A DNA stretch of 64,000 nt from Stenotrophomonas sp. 610A2 (GCF_030549615.1 NZ_CP130832.1:4352001-4416000), one strand, 5' to 3'. Positions 36,423 to 43,862 are shown, counted from the stretch's first letter. Notes: generated by a model from the sequence alone, not told the origin. Numbers and translations are program-made.

Positions 36423-36482
36423 CCCTAACAGTTCATTCAAGCCGAACCCGCTTCGCGGGTCGGCTTAATTCCAGAGTTAGGC
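36423..36482 (+). repeat. attC 16
   Basis: CCCTAAC / GTTAGGC; complementary to the cassette start TTAGGGC. Confidence 0.92.
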
Positions 36483-36497
36483 ACCACAGGAGTCGCC

Positions 36498-36845
36498 ATG
36501 GGAGTCGAGCTATACATCACCCGCGCTGAGTTTTGGGCGGACAATGAGGCTTCACCCATCACTGAGAATGAGTGGTTGTCATACATCGAGTCTGATCCGG
36601 AACTTTCACTCGACACCTCGCAAGGCGACTACTTCGCACGCTGGCACGGAAAGTCGGCCTATGAGGAGCCGTGGCTGGATTGGTTCCAAGGCAACATCAG
36701 CACAAAGTGGCCTGATACCGCGCTGTACCAAAAGATGCTCCAAATTGCTCATGCTCTAGGCGGCAACGTGCAAGACGATGACGGCACCGTGTACCAATCT
36801 TCGACCGACTGGCAGTTTGATCCTCACTCTGCGGGTGGTGCCTAA
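36498..36845 (+). CDS. Cassette 17: hypothetical protein (copy B of cassette 9)
   Basis: 115 residues, about 98% identical to 32304-32651 (AEFWADNEAS versus AEFLADNKAS). The Trp version is probably ancestral, since it also reads as the more usual sequence. attC is identical between the copies, so the duplication is recent. Confidence 0.72.
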   Translation: MGVELYITRAEFWADNEASPITENEWLSYIESDPELSLDTSQGDYFARWHGKSAYEEPWLDWFQGNISTKWPDTALYQKMLQIAHALGGNVQDDDGTVYQSSTDWQFDPHSAGGA

Positions 36846-36899
36846 CAATTCATTCAAGCCGACCCTGCTTCGCGGGTCGGCTTAATTCCGGAGTTAGGC
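36840..36899 (+). repeat. attC 17
   Basis: GCCTAAC / GTTAGGC; identical to attC 9. Confidence 0.92.
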
Positions 36900-36908
36900 G
36901 CTACAGAC

Positions 36909-37325
36909 ATGTCCCAGTTCTTGTTGGTACAAAGCGCGGAGCCGTCCACCGACCTTGCCGGCATCAGCTTCCATGCGCTATCAAACGAGCTACTAGTGCT
37001 GGCAGCCTCCTACAATTTCGGAACGCCTTTCGTTTGGAGCCTGACCGACGAATCAGACGGCATCGATTCAATGTCAGATGCGGCAAAGGACGCAATAGCT
37101 GCTGGTGCGGATCTTCGGGACACTCTCCTAGGCCAACTTCTACTGGAGCAGATTGCGCTCGGAAGCGATCTCTGCCTGTTCTGGGGCGACGATTTTCAGA
37201 ACTTGCCAATCTTGCGGAATAGCGACGAACTTATGGCTATCATCAGCGAACAGCTCCACTCGAATAGCGCATGGAACTGGGAGATATATGCTCTTTGGAA
37301 AGGCACCAAGGCCAGTAGCGCCTAA
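36909..37325 (+). CDS. Cassette 18: hypothetical protein
   Basis: 138 residues, acidic and soluble. Features include ALSNELLVLAASYNFGTPFVW, DSMSDAAKDAIAAGADLRDT and DLCLFWGDDFQNLPIL. Ends SSA-stop via GCC TAA of attC 18. An immunity-like cytoplasmic protein is possible, but there is no named family. Confidence 0.68.
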   Translation: MSQFLLVQSAEPSTDLAGISFHALSNELLVLAASYNFGTPFVWSLTDESDGIDSMSDAAKDAIAAGADLRDTLLGQLLLEQIALGSDLCLFWGDDFQNLPILRNSDELMAIISEQLHSNSAWNWEIYALWKGTKASSA

Positions 37326-37379
37326 CAGTTCATTCAAGCCAAACCCGCTTCGCGGGTCGGCTTAATTCCAGAGTTAGGT
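37320..37379 (+). repeat. attC 18
   Basis: GCCTAAC / GTTAGGT; left arm CCAAACCCGC. Confidence 0.92.
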
Positions 37380-37383
37380 GGCA

Positions 37384-37818
37384 ATGGAAAGTTCTACGCG
37401 ACTACGGATCTACGCGGACTTCAACGGCCTGGTTGCCGGTGTTGTTGACCCCATGCGTGCTGCTGTCGTCTTGGACACTTTCGGTAGCATCCGAGACCTG
37501 TCAAACGCAGGGACTGTCCTTTCGGTTGGCTTGCCACTCGTGGCCTACGATGAGTCCGATGATACTGAGGACCTGGAGGGACATGGCACTGCGCAGTACG
37601 ACCACAAGCGCCAGTGGTGGGTCGTTGAGTTTGACGGGCAAGGAGTTAGATATGTTCCCGGAGCAGGCCAAAAGTCTGGCGGGGCGTTTCATTGCGTCCG
37701 CTGTCATCTGGTCATAGACGGGGTCGCTTACGACAACATTGGCAAACCCGGGTTCCGTTGCACAAGTTGTGGCACGAGTGTTCTGGCGGCAATTGCACCA
37801 CCAAATGTCGCCACCTAA
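37384..37818 (+). CDS. Cassette 19: hypothetical protein with C-terminal zinc ribbon
   Basis: 144 residues. The N-terminal half is a beta-rich domain (RLRIYADFNGLVAGVVDP ... VLSVGLPLVAYDESDD); the C-terminal part carries FHCVRCHLVIDG and FRCTSCGTSVL, two CxxC pairs typical of a zinc ribbon. ATG 37384 was chosen over a GTG at 37378 inside the attC. Stop in attC 19 (ACCTAAC). Confidence 0.7.
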   Translation: MESSTRLRIYADFNGLVAGVVDPMRAAVVLDTFGSIRDLSNAGTVLSVGLPLVAYDESDDTEDLEGHGTAQYDHKRQWWVVEFDGQGVRYVPGAGQKSGGAFHCVRCHLVIDGVAYDNIGKPGFRCTSCGTSVLAAIAPPNVAT

Positions 37819-37872
37819 CAATTCATTCAAGCCGATGCCGCTTCGCGGCGCGGCTTAATTCCAGAGTTAGAC
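37813..37872 (+). repeat. attC 19
   Basis: ACCTAAC / GTTAGAC; stem GATGCCGC/GCGGCGC. Confidence 0.92.
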
Positions 37873-37888
37873 GCCATACCATACGTCC

Positions 37889-38173
37889 ATGAAAACACCA
37901 GACGCTTATGCCGCATTGGTCAGGGAACTGGAGGCAATGGGGAAGCTTCCCGCTCCCGATTTGCTCGCGCTAGTAGGTGCACCTGCCAAGGTGCGCACCT
38001 TGGATGTCTCTGGAGAGATGATTGAGTTAGAGCTTTCCGTCTCTTGGCTCAAGGACACTCATAATGCAGTCTGTATCATCGGCAATGCACGCGGCCCAAG
38101 TACCTGGCACACGGAACATTTGCAAGAGAGCATCACGGTTTCAACTCCTTCTGGCGTAGCCGATGACGCCTAA
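37889..38173 (+). CDS. Cassette 20: hypothetical protein
   Basis: 94 residues: DAYAALVRELEAMGKLPAPD, then beta strands KVRTLDVSGEMIELELSVSW and NAVCIIGNARGPSTWHTEHL. Cytoplasmic, unrecognised. Ends DDA-stop in attC 20. Confidence 0.66.
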   Translation: MKTPDAYAALVRELEAMGKLPAPDLLALVGAPAKVRTLDVSGEMIELELSVSWLKDTHNAVCIIGNARGPSTWHTEHLQESITVSTPSGVADDA

Positions 38174-38227
38174 CAGTTCATTCAAGCCGAACCCGCTTCG
38201 CGGGTAGGCTTAGTTCCGGAGTTAGGC
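38168..38227 (+). repeat. attC 20
   Basis: GCCTAAC / GTTAGGC; right arm slightly degenerate (CGGGTAGGCTTAG). Confidence 0.9.
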
Positions 38228-38233
38228 GGCGGT

Positions 38234-38515
38234 GTGTTGGTTGACTGGCCCTTCTTGTTCCGGCAGCAACATCGGCAAGTCACCGGTCGGCTCCGAGCAG
38301 CAGCGCCTACAGCTCCTGGCATCGGCAAGCTCGCCACTTCGCCTTACGCTTTACCGCCCTGCCGCAATCATTTCCTCACACTTCAGCGGCAACGCTTGGC
38401 AAGGTTTCCCGGGCAAGCTCCATCCCGCAAGCTGTGGCATCATCGGCTCGTATTGGGTTGTGCAAGCAAGGCAGCATTGGTCCTAGGCTCAGTTAATGGC
38501 CACAACCGCCTAGCA
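38234..38515 (+). CDS. Cassette 21: doubtful ORF or non-coding cassette, homologue of cassette 2
   Basis: Open frame from GTG-type start (VDWPFLFRQQHRQVTGRLR ...), aligned without gaps to the frame in cassette 2. It runs on through the degenerate attC 21 into the next cassette's frame (stop 38974), so if translated the product would be a read-through. Conservation of the frame supports coding, while composition and lack of a normal start argue against. Confidence 0.3.
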
Positions 38516-38572
38516 GTTCATTCAAGCCGACGCCGGTCCGCGGCGCAGCGCGGCTTGATTCCAGACTTAGGC
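38508..38572 (+). repeat. attC 21 (degenerate)
   Basis: R'' GCCTAGC, stem with extra bases (GCCGGTCCGCGGCGCAGCGCGGC), R' CTTAGGC where the crossover G is C. Probably inactive. Confidence 0.8.
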
Positions 38573-38575
38573 GGC

Positions 38576-38974
38576 ATGATCATGTATCTAGGCAGCTTCG
38601 CTGATCTTCGAAATTTTCATGCAGGACTTCTGCTATCTGTCGCTGCGCTTGCCGGGTGCGCGCACAATTCCCTCGGGCTGGAGATAGAGTCAAAAGATCT
38701 CGCCGCGCGGCTTGGATATCCTCTTTGTGACGTATATGCCCCTCTCAGCAAGCAGGAAATTTTCGCTAGCGCTAGATGCATGGGAATCGAGAACATGGAG
38801 CACACCACAGAGTGGGCCAATGTTGCAGCGGTGATCACGCCAGGTGACCAGTTCCGCTTGGTCAATTGCCAAAATGGCCGCCGTGTTCACGGCGCACGAG
38901 GCGGATACTCCTTCTACGGCCTGTTTCGAGGCGACAAGCTTGCGTTAGAGTTCGGACAGATGATAAATGACTAG
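38576..38974 (+). CDS. Cassette 22: putative lipoprotein
   Basis: 132 residues with an N-terminal hydrophobic region and lipobox LAGCAHNS (Cys at about residue 24). The mature part includes ARLGYPLCDVYAPLSKQE, WANVAAVITPGDQFRLVNCQ and SFYGLFRGDKLALEF. Because attC 21 is degenerate, this gene may now be locked to cassette 21 as a two-gene unit. Confidence 0.65.
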   Translation: MIMYLGSFADLRNFHAGLLLSVAALAGCAHNSLGLEIESKDLAARLGYPLCDVYAPLSKQEIFASARCMGIENMEHTTEWANVAAVITPGDQFRLVNCQNGRRVHGARGGYSFYGLFRGDKLALEFGQMIND

Positions 38975-38986
38975 CGGGCGCATGCC

Positions 38987-39046
38987 GCCTAACAATTCAT
39001 TCAAGCCAAACCGGATTCGCGGGTCGGCTTAATTCCAGGGTTAGGC
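38987..39046 (+). repeat. attC 22
   Basis: GCCTAAC / GTTAGGC; stem eroded (AAACCGGATTCGCGGGTC). Confidence 0.88.
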
Positions 39047-39049
39047 CTC

Positions 39050-39349
39050 ATGAGACAGCGCATAGTGTTCGTAGATGTTGATGACACGTTGGTCCGCTCT
39101 TTTGGCACCAAGCGCATTCCTATGCCGTCTGCTATAGCTCATGTTCGCGAGTTGCACCAACAGGGATTTGCGCTATACCTGTGGAGCTCTGGCGGCGCGG
39201 ACTATGCTCGTTCCTCTGCAGCAGAGCTAGGCATTGAGCATTGCTTCGTAGCCTTCTTGCCTAAGCCGGATGCATACATAGATGATCAGCCGGTACACGA
39301 GCGGCGTTACTGTCAGCATGTGCTTCCAGGCAATTCGATTGAGGCCTAA
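39050..39349 (+). CDS. Cassette 23: minimal HAD-like protein (copy B)
   Basis: 99 residues, three nucleotide differences from 34968-35267, giving one amino acid change (Arg for Trp at residue 85). All HAD motifs are preserved. The attC is much more diverged than the gene. Stop in attC 23. Confidence 0.75.
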   Translation: MRQRIVFVDVDDTLVRSFGTKRIPMPSAIAHVRELHQQGFALYLWSSGGADYARSSAAELGIEHCFVAFLPKPDAYIDDQPVHERRYCQHVLPGNSIEA

Positions 39350-39403
39350 TAGTTCATTCAAGCCGAACCCACTCCGCGGGTCGGCTTAGTTCAGGAGTTA
39401 GGC
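39344..39403 (+). repeat. attC 23
   Basis: R'' GCCTAAT, R' GTTAGGC; stem GAACCCAC/CGCGGGTC; six differences from attC 13. Confidence 0.88.
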
Positions 39404-39407
39404 GACA

Positions 39408-39782
39408 ATGGTAACTCTCAAGTTTGCGATGGTCTTTCTTCTAAGCAGCTTGTCTAGCGCTAGCTTCGCCGACTCCCAATCTGTTGCGTCTAGGCAGCCA
39501 TGGTCCCCGCACTGTTCGGCCACTGGCATTCCTACCCGCAACGCGGACGAGGCTGCCCATCTAGAAGCTGCTGCAGCTCGCTGCGAGGCAAAAGACGCGT
39601 GTGTTCTCGCTTGTAGTCGCTCTGGCTGCGCTGATGGTATTGCCGGTGGCTGCGCCCACGTATGCTTTCGTGGCCTTCCCGAAGACCTTGTCAAGCGAGC
39701 AGACTCTTGGGCGCAGCGTTCGTCGTGTCGATTACCGCCTAACAATTCACTCAAGCCGAACCCGCTTCGCGGGTCGGCTTAA
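39408..39782 (+). CDS. Cassette 24: secreted cysteine-rich protein
   Basis: 124 residues. Signal peptide MVTLKFAMVFLLSSLSSASFA, then a compact domain with eight cysteines (HCSATG, RCEAKDACVLACSRSGC, GGCAHVCF, SSC), suggesting a disulfide-bonded exported protein. The final 14 residues (PNNSLKPNPLRGSA) are encoded by attC 24. Unrecognised. Confidence 0.65.
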   Translation: MVTLKFAMVFLLSSLSSASFADSQSVASRQPWSPHCSATGIPTRNADEAAHLEAAAARCEAKDACVLACSRSGCADGIAGGCAHVCFRGLPEDLVKRADSWAQRSSCRLPPNNSLKPNPLRGSA

Positions 39783-39796
39783 TTTCGGAGTTAGCT
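39737..39796 (+). repeat. attC 24
   Basis: GCCTAAC / GTTAGCT; regular stem, TTCACTC variant. Confidence 0.9.
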
Positions 39797-39804
39797 TGCA
39801 CAGC

Positions 39805-40309
39805 ATGTTCTTCGGCAAACCCCACTAGAGCAAAGAACGCGGCTTTCGCTGTAGTTAGCTTCTTCATAAGCGGAGCCACGCTCTACTCGTGGGCAACGTT
39901 CAAAGGCATCCCGCAACGCTCAGAGTTGCATGCGGTGTCTGGCCCGGTCTCCTGGGTCCGAGATGGCAAGTACGGCATAAAGTTCGGGCTTAATGGTGTT
40001 CCCCAATCCTTTGATTACGCGTCAAAGGGCAACGCGATGGGTCTCGTGCATGACACTCTGTCGCGTCCAGATCGTCCCGTTGTAACTGTCCTTTACGACC
40101 CAAAAAGCCGGGGCGGCCCAATCTACTCAGGTGACACGTACTATTGTGTCTTTGAGCTATCAATCGCAGGCAAGCCGTTTCGGAGCCACCATCAGATTGC
40201 CGCAGCTTGGCAGTCGGACGAGAATGTGGGCATATGGCTCGCCGGCTTCTTTGCTTTAAGCGGGGCCTATCTGTCATGGGCGGCTCTCCGTAACCGGGGT
40301 ACAACCTAA
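39805..40309 (+). pseudogene. Cassette 25: membrane-anchored protein gene, probably frameshifted near its start
   Basis: The main frame encodes a transmembrane helix (FAVVSFFISGATLYSWATF), a soluble domain (WVRDGKYGIKFGLNG; RPVVTVLYDPKSRGG) and a second helix near the C-terminus (GIWLAGFFALSGAYLSWAAL). It is open from the cassette start but has no ATG/GTG before TTG 39926, which would remove the first helix. An ATG sits at 39805, the expected distance from the crossover, but in another frame that stops after seven codons. One indel between about 39810 and 39835 would join them. Confidence 0.55.
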
Positions 40310-40363
40310 CAATTCATTCAGGCCGAACCGGCTACGTGGGTCGGCTTAATTCCAGATTTAGCT
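40304..40363 (+). repeat. attC 25 (R' mutated)
   Basis: ACCTAAC at R'', but R' is TTTAGCT: crossover G replaced by T. Stem GAACCGGCTACGTGGGTC eroded. Confidence 0.82.
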
Positions 40364-40366
40364 GCC

Positions 40367-40753
40367 ATGACCAACATCTCCGAAATCCAAGGCCGAGAGT
40401 TCGATTGGTTTGCCCGGGACTCGACCGGGGCGATAGCACTGTTTGCTACAGCGGGTAGCGGAGCTGTTCCGGATTGTGTCTTGGAGGCGTATGAGTTCCA
40501 CGACAGTGCCAATGATCTTATTCCCGTCTTCGGGTCGGGGTCACCGCAAGTCTGGGACAGCTATGCAGCTGTCGGGCTTTTCGCATACGACTGGCATGAT
40601 TCAACCGGTCAGTACCGTCGCGTGGCAAATCCTGCTGGGCCAACGTTCTTGTCTCTCAATGCCGCGCTTGGCGCAATCAAACTTCCCGCATTATGTGGAC
40701 AGTTCGTTCACGCCCTTGAGTTGGGTCTTGAAGATCTGCAAGATGGCGCCTAA
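40367..40753 (+). CDS. Cassette 26: hypothetical protein
   Basis: 128 residues. Opens EIQGREFDWFARDSTGAIAL FATAG, a pattern recurring in small cytoplasmic proteins of proteobacteria, with AAVGLFAYDWHDSTGQYRR later. Soluble, likely a single alpha/beta domain. No named family recalled. Ends DGA-stop in attC 26. Confidence 0.7.
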   Translation: MTNISEIQGREFDWFARDSTGAIALFATAGSGAVPDCVLEAYEFHDSANDLIPVFGSGSPQVWDSYAAVGLFAYDWHDSTGQYRRVANPAGPTFLSLNAALGAIKLPALCGQFVHALELGLEDLQDGA

Positions 40754-40807
40754 CAGTTCATTCAAGCCGAACCCGCTTCGCGGATCGGCTTAATTCCAGA
40801 GTTAGGC
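40748..40807 (+). repeat. attC 26
   Basis: GCCTAAC / GTTAGGC; stem GAACCCGC/GCGGATC. Confidence 0.92.
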
Positions 40808-40811
40808 CGCT

Positions 40812-41105
40812 ATGAAAGCTCTCGCGAGAGATGGTGACGGAGCACTGATTGCAATTGGCATGACAGTCTGCGTCTTGGGGCTATGGCTTTGGTGGTTCGC
40901 CAGCCCTTCGCCTCATCGTTACATAGAGCTTGTCTTTGCTCTACCAACGGTGTGCATCGGTCTTATGATTATTGGCGCCACTATCGCCAGCAGTCATCGT
41001 CCAACTAGAGGCTTCTGGTTCTGGCTTGGACTCTGTACGTCAGTTCTTGCCGCACTTCCGTTTCTTGGGCTTATCGCTCTCCTTGTACTCGGGGCCGTGG
41101 CCTAA
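40812..41105 (+). CDS. Cassette 27: three-helix membrane protein (copy B of cassette 4)
   Basis: 97 residues, one amino acid different from 30217-30510 (Cys for Arg at 48). Its attC retains the intact R'' GCCTAAC that is mutated in copy A, so copy B is probably closer to the ancestral form. Confidence 0.75.
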   Translation: MKALARDGDGALIAIGMTVCVLGLWLWWFASPSPHRYIELVFALPTVCIGLMIIGATIASSHRPTRGFWFWLGLCTSVLAALPFLGLIALLVLGAVA

Positions 41106-41159
41106 CAGTTCATTCAAGCCGACGCCGTTTCGCGGCGCGGCTTAACTCTAGAGTTAGGG
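41100..41159 (+). repeat. attC 27
   Basis: GCCTAAC / GTTAGGG; right arm AACTCTAGAG as in attC 4. Confidence 0.92.
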
Positions 41160-41162
41160 CGC

Positions 41163-41522
41163 ATGGTCACTATCCGGCAACACGGGAGCAACGGCGAGCT
41201 GTTCGACATCTCCTCGTTTCTCACCGACATAGATCGATTTGTTCGTCCGGACACCTGGACGATCGTCATTGATGAGTGCATAGGAGATCGCGCTGTGGAG
41301 ATCGAGCAGCTCTCTTCATCGGGCCATACATTGTCCGACAGTGCCTTCCGCTCGCTATACCACGACATCTTTCAAACAATCGATGGACACTTTGTTGTCC
41401 TCTCAGGAGGAGAGCCGGTACTTGAGCTCTTGGCCGTCGATTCGTTCTTTTGGGAAATATCTGGCACGCCAGCATTTGAGTCGCATATGCTTGCCAACTA
41501 CGGTGCGTGGCAGCGCGCCTAA
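41163..41522 (+). CDS. Cassette 28: hypothetical protein
   Basis: 119 residues, acidic: NGELFDISSFLTDIDRFV, WTIVIDECIGDRAVEIEQL, DGHFVVLSGGEPVLELLAV, and an aromatic C-terminus. Cytoplasmic, unrecognised. Start ATG lies 9 bp after the crossover; stop in attC 28. Confidence 0.68.
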   Translation: MVTIRQHGSNGELFDISSFLTDIDRFVRPDTWTIVIDECIGDRAVEIEQLSSSGHTLSDSAFRSLYHDIFQTIDGHFVVLSGGEPVLELLAVDSFFWEISGTPAFESHMLANYGAWQRA

Positions 41523-41576
41523 CAGTTCACTCAAGCCGAAGCCGCTTCGCGGCTCGGCTTAATTTAGGAGTTAAGC
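41517..41576 (+). repeat. attC 28
   Basis: GCCTAAC / GTTAAGC; stem GAAGCCGC/GCGGCTC. Confidence 0.92.
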
Positions 41577-41577
41577 C

Positions 41578-41910
41578 TTGATAGAAGCTTTACTGCCAGC
41601 TGTCTTTCTCCTATCAGGCTTGGCCGCACTCCCGGCCTTCGCCATGTCCGCCTACTACTCGCGCACCTTCAACCGCTATTTGCGAATCGCTCATCCAGAT
41701 ATCTGGACCAAGATTGCTCCTGATCCAGCGACAGAGCCATCGGCTTCTGCTCCAGACGTTTTGTTCATAACACAACGCAAGTACAGAGCCATTGGCGATC
41801 CAAAACTCAACACTCTGGGTGATCTGTGCTTCCGCTCCGGCTACTGGGCTGCCTCTGCATTTTTCGTGTTTATTCTTTCTGGCGTCGCCTGTGCCACACT
41901 CAAGGCCTAA
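41578..41910 (+). CDS. Cassette 29: two-helix membrane protein
   Basis: 110 residues from TTG 41578, only 2 bp past the attC. Helices at about 4-26 (LLPAVFLLSGLAALPAFAMSA) and 85-105 (AASAFFVFILSGVAC) flank a soluble loop containing YLRIAHPDIWTKIAPD. Ends LKA-stop in attC 29. The segment HPDIWTKIAP resembles a small unnamed membrane family. Confidence 0.66.
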   Translation: MIEALLPAVFLLSGLAALPAFAMSAYYSRTFNRYLRIAHPDIWTKIAPDPATEPSASAPDVLFITQRKYRAIGDPKLNTLGDLCFRSGYWAASAFFVFILSGVACATLKA

Positions 41911-41964
41911 CAGTTCATTCAAGCCGAACTCGCTTCGCGAGTCGGCTTAATTCCAGAGTTAGGC
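41905..41964 (+). repeat. attC 29
   Basis: GCCTAAC / GTTAGGC; stem GAACTCGC/GCGAGTC. Confidence 0.92.
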
Positions 41965-41967
41965 TGC

Positions 41968-41991
41968 ATGATGAAAATTTGGTGGGTGTAA
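41968..41991 (+). CDS. Cassette 30 leader: possible 7-residue peptide
   Basis: ATGATGAAA ... encodes MMKIWWV and stops 1 bp before the ATG of the main ORF. The close spacing (TAAG-ATG) would allow translational re-initiation. Could be chance. Confidence 0.3.
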   Translation: MMKIWWV

Positions 41992-41992
41992 G

Positions 41993-42235
41993 ATGGGAAA
42001 AATTTCGATTCTCGCAGGGATACTTTCAATCCTTGGGGTTGTTGCATTCTTCTTATTGGGCTGGGGTTCTTCTGCAATCTACTGGCTCAGCCTCGCTCTC
42101 GGACTATGTGCGTTAGGCTTCGGATTTATGACTAGGAATAGCATGCCGGGAAAAACAGGAATAGCACTTGGGCTCCTTGGAGTTATTCCTACCTTGCTGC
42201 TCATTGGTTGGCTGCACTTCATGGTTGGAGCTTAA
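41993..42235 (+). CDS. Cassette 30: small three-helix membrane protein
   Basis: 80 residues, almost entirely hydrophobic: ISILAGILSILGVVAFFLLG, IYWLSLALGLCALGFGF and TGIALGLLGVIPTLLLIGWL. A basic loop (MTRNSMPGKTG) separates helices 2 and 3. Stop in attC 30 (GCTTAAC). Unknown function. Confidence 0.68.
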   Translation: MGKISILAGILSILGVVAFFLLGWGSSAIYWLSLALGLCALGFGFMTRNSMPGKTGIALGLLGVIPTLLLIGWLHFMVGA

Positions 42236-42289
42236 CAATTCATTCAAGCCGACGCCGCTTCGCGGCGCGGCTTAATTCAGGCGTTAGCC
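42230..42289 (+). repeat. attC 30
   Basis: GCTTAAC / GTTAGCC; stem GACGCCGC/GCGGCGC. Confidence 0.92.
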
Positions 42290-42772
42290 ATGTCAAAGCT
42301 CCTGCTCGCGATCATCGGCCTTTTCATGACCACGTCAGCATCCACCCAAGAGTGGGCAACGGCCGTCTCTAGGCACCAGGCGGAGGACCGCTCCATCGTC
42401 TTTCGGTACGTCAAATCCTTTTCGGTAGACTTCCGCCGCTCCAAGCAACCAGATCGTGTGATCTTGGTCTGGGACTATCAGTCGGAGAGCGGCATGCCAT
42501 CCGCTGATGAGCGCAAGAGTATGGACGAGCTGGAGGACGCTATTTCACCAACCATCGAGAGCAATGGTTTTGCAACGCTAGCTCTGGTGTCAACTGGCGA
42601 AAATTCCCGCGAATGGATCTATTACACCAAGTCTCAGGATGAGTTCATGACCAAGCTCAACTCGGCTCTGAAGGACAGTCCAGCCTTTCCCATCAAGATA
42701 CATGCGGCGCCTGACCCCGCGTGGAGCACCTACGAGGAGTTCATCTCCGGTGTGGTTCCTGGCAATGGCTAA
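42290..42772 (+). CDS. Cassette 31: exported DUF695-domain protein
   Basis: 160 residues. Signal peptide (LLLAIIGLFMTTSAS) followed by a DUF695-like domain: WATAVSRHQAEDRSIVFRYV, DRVILVWDYQSESGMPS, GFATLALVSTGENSREWIYY. The ATG begins directly after the attC R' box, so the ribosome-binding site must lie inside attC 30. Stop in attC 31 (GGCTAAC). Confidence 0.74.
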   Translation: MSKLLLAIIGLFMTTSASTQEWATAVSRHQAEDRSIVFRYVKSFSVDFRRSKQPDRVILVWDYQSESGMPSADERKSMDELEDAISPTIESNGFATLALVSTGENSREWIYYTKSQDEFMTKLNSALKDSPAFPIKIHAAPDPAWSTYEEFISGVVPGNG

Positions 42773-42827
42773 CAATTCATTCAGGCCGAAGCCGCTCCGC
42801 GGCTCGGCTTAATTCAGGTAGTTAGCA
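42767..42827 (+). repeat. attC 31
   Basis: GGCTAAC / GTTAGCA; R'' is exactly complementary to the cassette start TTAGCCA. Confidence 0.92.
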
Positions 42828-42830
42828 CCT

Positions 42831-43271
42831 ATGTCTCGAATCTTCGCGCTCATCCTTCTTTTGGTTCTTTGCTCCGCGTGCACTTCAGGAATTCGTAGTG
42901 CAACGTTTACCGAGCAGTCGACCGGAGCAACGATCCAGATCGATCTTGAACCGACACATCCGTATTTAGCTGAGTACAGCCGCACACTTATCTTCAAGAA
43001 GAGTGGATTTCCAGACAGTCGGCACCAGCTTTCAAAGGATACGGGCGGCTACGCTGCTGCCAATCTATACAAATGCGCCGACAATCTAATGATGTTGGAT
43101 AGCTACTCGGAATTCGTTCTCGTCGACACTTCAACTGGAAAAATCAGCCCTGGCAATTGCCCCGCTTCCTCCACTTACGTCGGGATGTTTGACGGCGGTG
43201 GTAGCAAGCCATGGGCATTCTTTCCGGCCTCACAGCGTTCGGAAAAAGCGCTCGTTATGCGTGGCGGCTAA
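42831..43271 (+). CDS. Cassette 32: putative lipoprotein
   Basis: 146 residues. Hydrophobic signal FALILLLVLCSACTSG with a lipoprotein-type cysteine. Mature region: TFTEQSTGATIQIDLEP, AANLYKCADNLMMLDSYSEF, YVGMFDGGGSKPWAFFPASQ. Likely periplasmic or outer-membrane attached. Family unknown. Confidence 0.68.
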   Translation: MSRIFALILLLVLCSACTSGIRSATFTEQSTGATIQIDLEPTHPYLAEYSRTLIFKKSGFPDSRHQLSKDTGGYAAANLYKCADNLMMLDSYSEFVLVDTSTGKISPGNCPASSTYVGMFDGGGSKPWAFFPASQRSEKALVMRGG

Positions 43272-43275
43272 TGGG

Positions 43276-43335
43276 CGCTAACAATTCAGTCAAGCCGACG
43301 CCGCTACGCGGCGCGGCTTAATTCCCGAGTTAGAG
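43276..43335 (+). repeat. attC 32
   Basis: CGCTAAC / GTTAGAG; loop TACG. Confidence 0.9.
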
Positions 43336-43339
43336 CCCT

Positions 43340-43786
43340 ATGATCTGGTCTCTGTTTGCCAAGAAAAAAGCCAATGAGACGCCAAGCATCGTCGATGCGG
43401 TCGAGCTCTTGAGTATGGATCCCAGTGCTCGTAGTCGCAATGCGTTCTACGATTCGCTAAAGACTGCGCAGCTCTTTATCGCGTCCCGTGACGTTTCCCA
43501 GAGCTGGGAGGAAGGACCACTGACATTGCAACAGGCAGCAGCTATACCTGTACTGACTACATCCTCCCCTGACGGTGGCGAGGCACTATTGGCCTTCACC
43601 AGCCACGCAGAGGCGCTACGTCGCACCCCAACAGTTTGCACGTTTTCAATGGAAGCAAAGGACGTTCTATACCTCGTCCTAGAAAACAATCTATCAGGCT
43701 TGATAGTTAATCCTGCCGGCCCTTGGGCCGGCGTTCCCACAGCGGACATCCATGCAATCCTCGGACATCCCCTTGCCGGGCTCTAA
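43340..43786 (+). CDS. Cassette 33: SseB N-terminal-like domain protein
   Basis: 148 residues. NAFYDSLKTAQLFIASRD, PVLTTSSPDGGEALLAFTSH and LVLENNLSGLIVNPAGPW fit the SseB N-terminal domain, which occurs in enhanced-serine-sensitivity proteins and as immunity-like modules. Cytoplasmic. Stop in attC 33 (CTCTAAC). Confidence 0.75.
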   Translation: MIWSLFAKKKANETPSIVDAVELLSMDPSARSRNAFYDSLKTAQLFIASRDVSQSWEEGPLTLQQAAAIPVLTTSSPDGGEALLAFTSHAEALRRTPTVCTFSMEAKDVLYLVLENNLSGLIVNPAGPWAGVPTADIHAILGHPLAGL

Positions 43787-43840
43787 CAGCTCATTCAAGC
43801 CGACGCCGCTTCGCGGGTCGGCTTAACTCAGGCGTTAGAC
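43781..43840 (+). repeat. attC 33 (mosaic stem)
   Basis: CTCTAAC / GTTAGAC; left arm GACGCCGC pairs poorly with right arm GCGGGTC, as if halves of two attC types were joined. Confidence 0.88.
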
Positions 43841-43862
43841 CGCTATCAGGAGCTACCGCAAG

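Noticed and set aside
34968..39349. Assembly duplication as the cause of the paired cassettes
   Set aside because: Copies differ at several bases, have different neighbours and, in the HAD pair, clearly different attC sites, so they are real separate cassettes.
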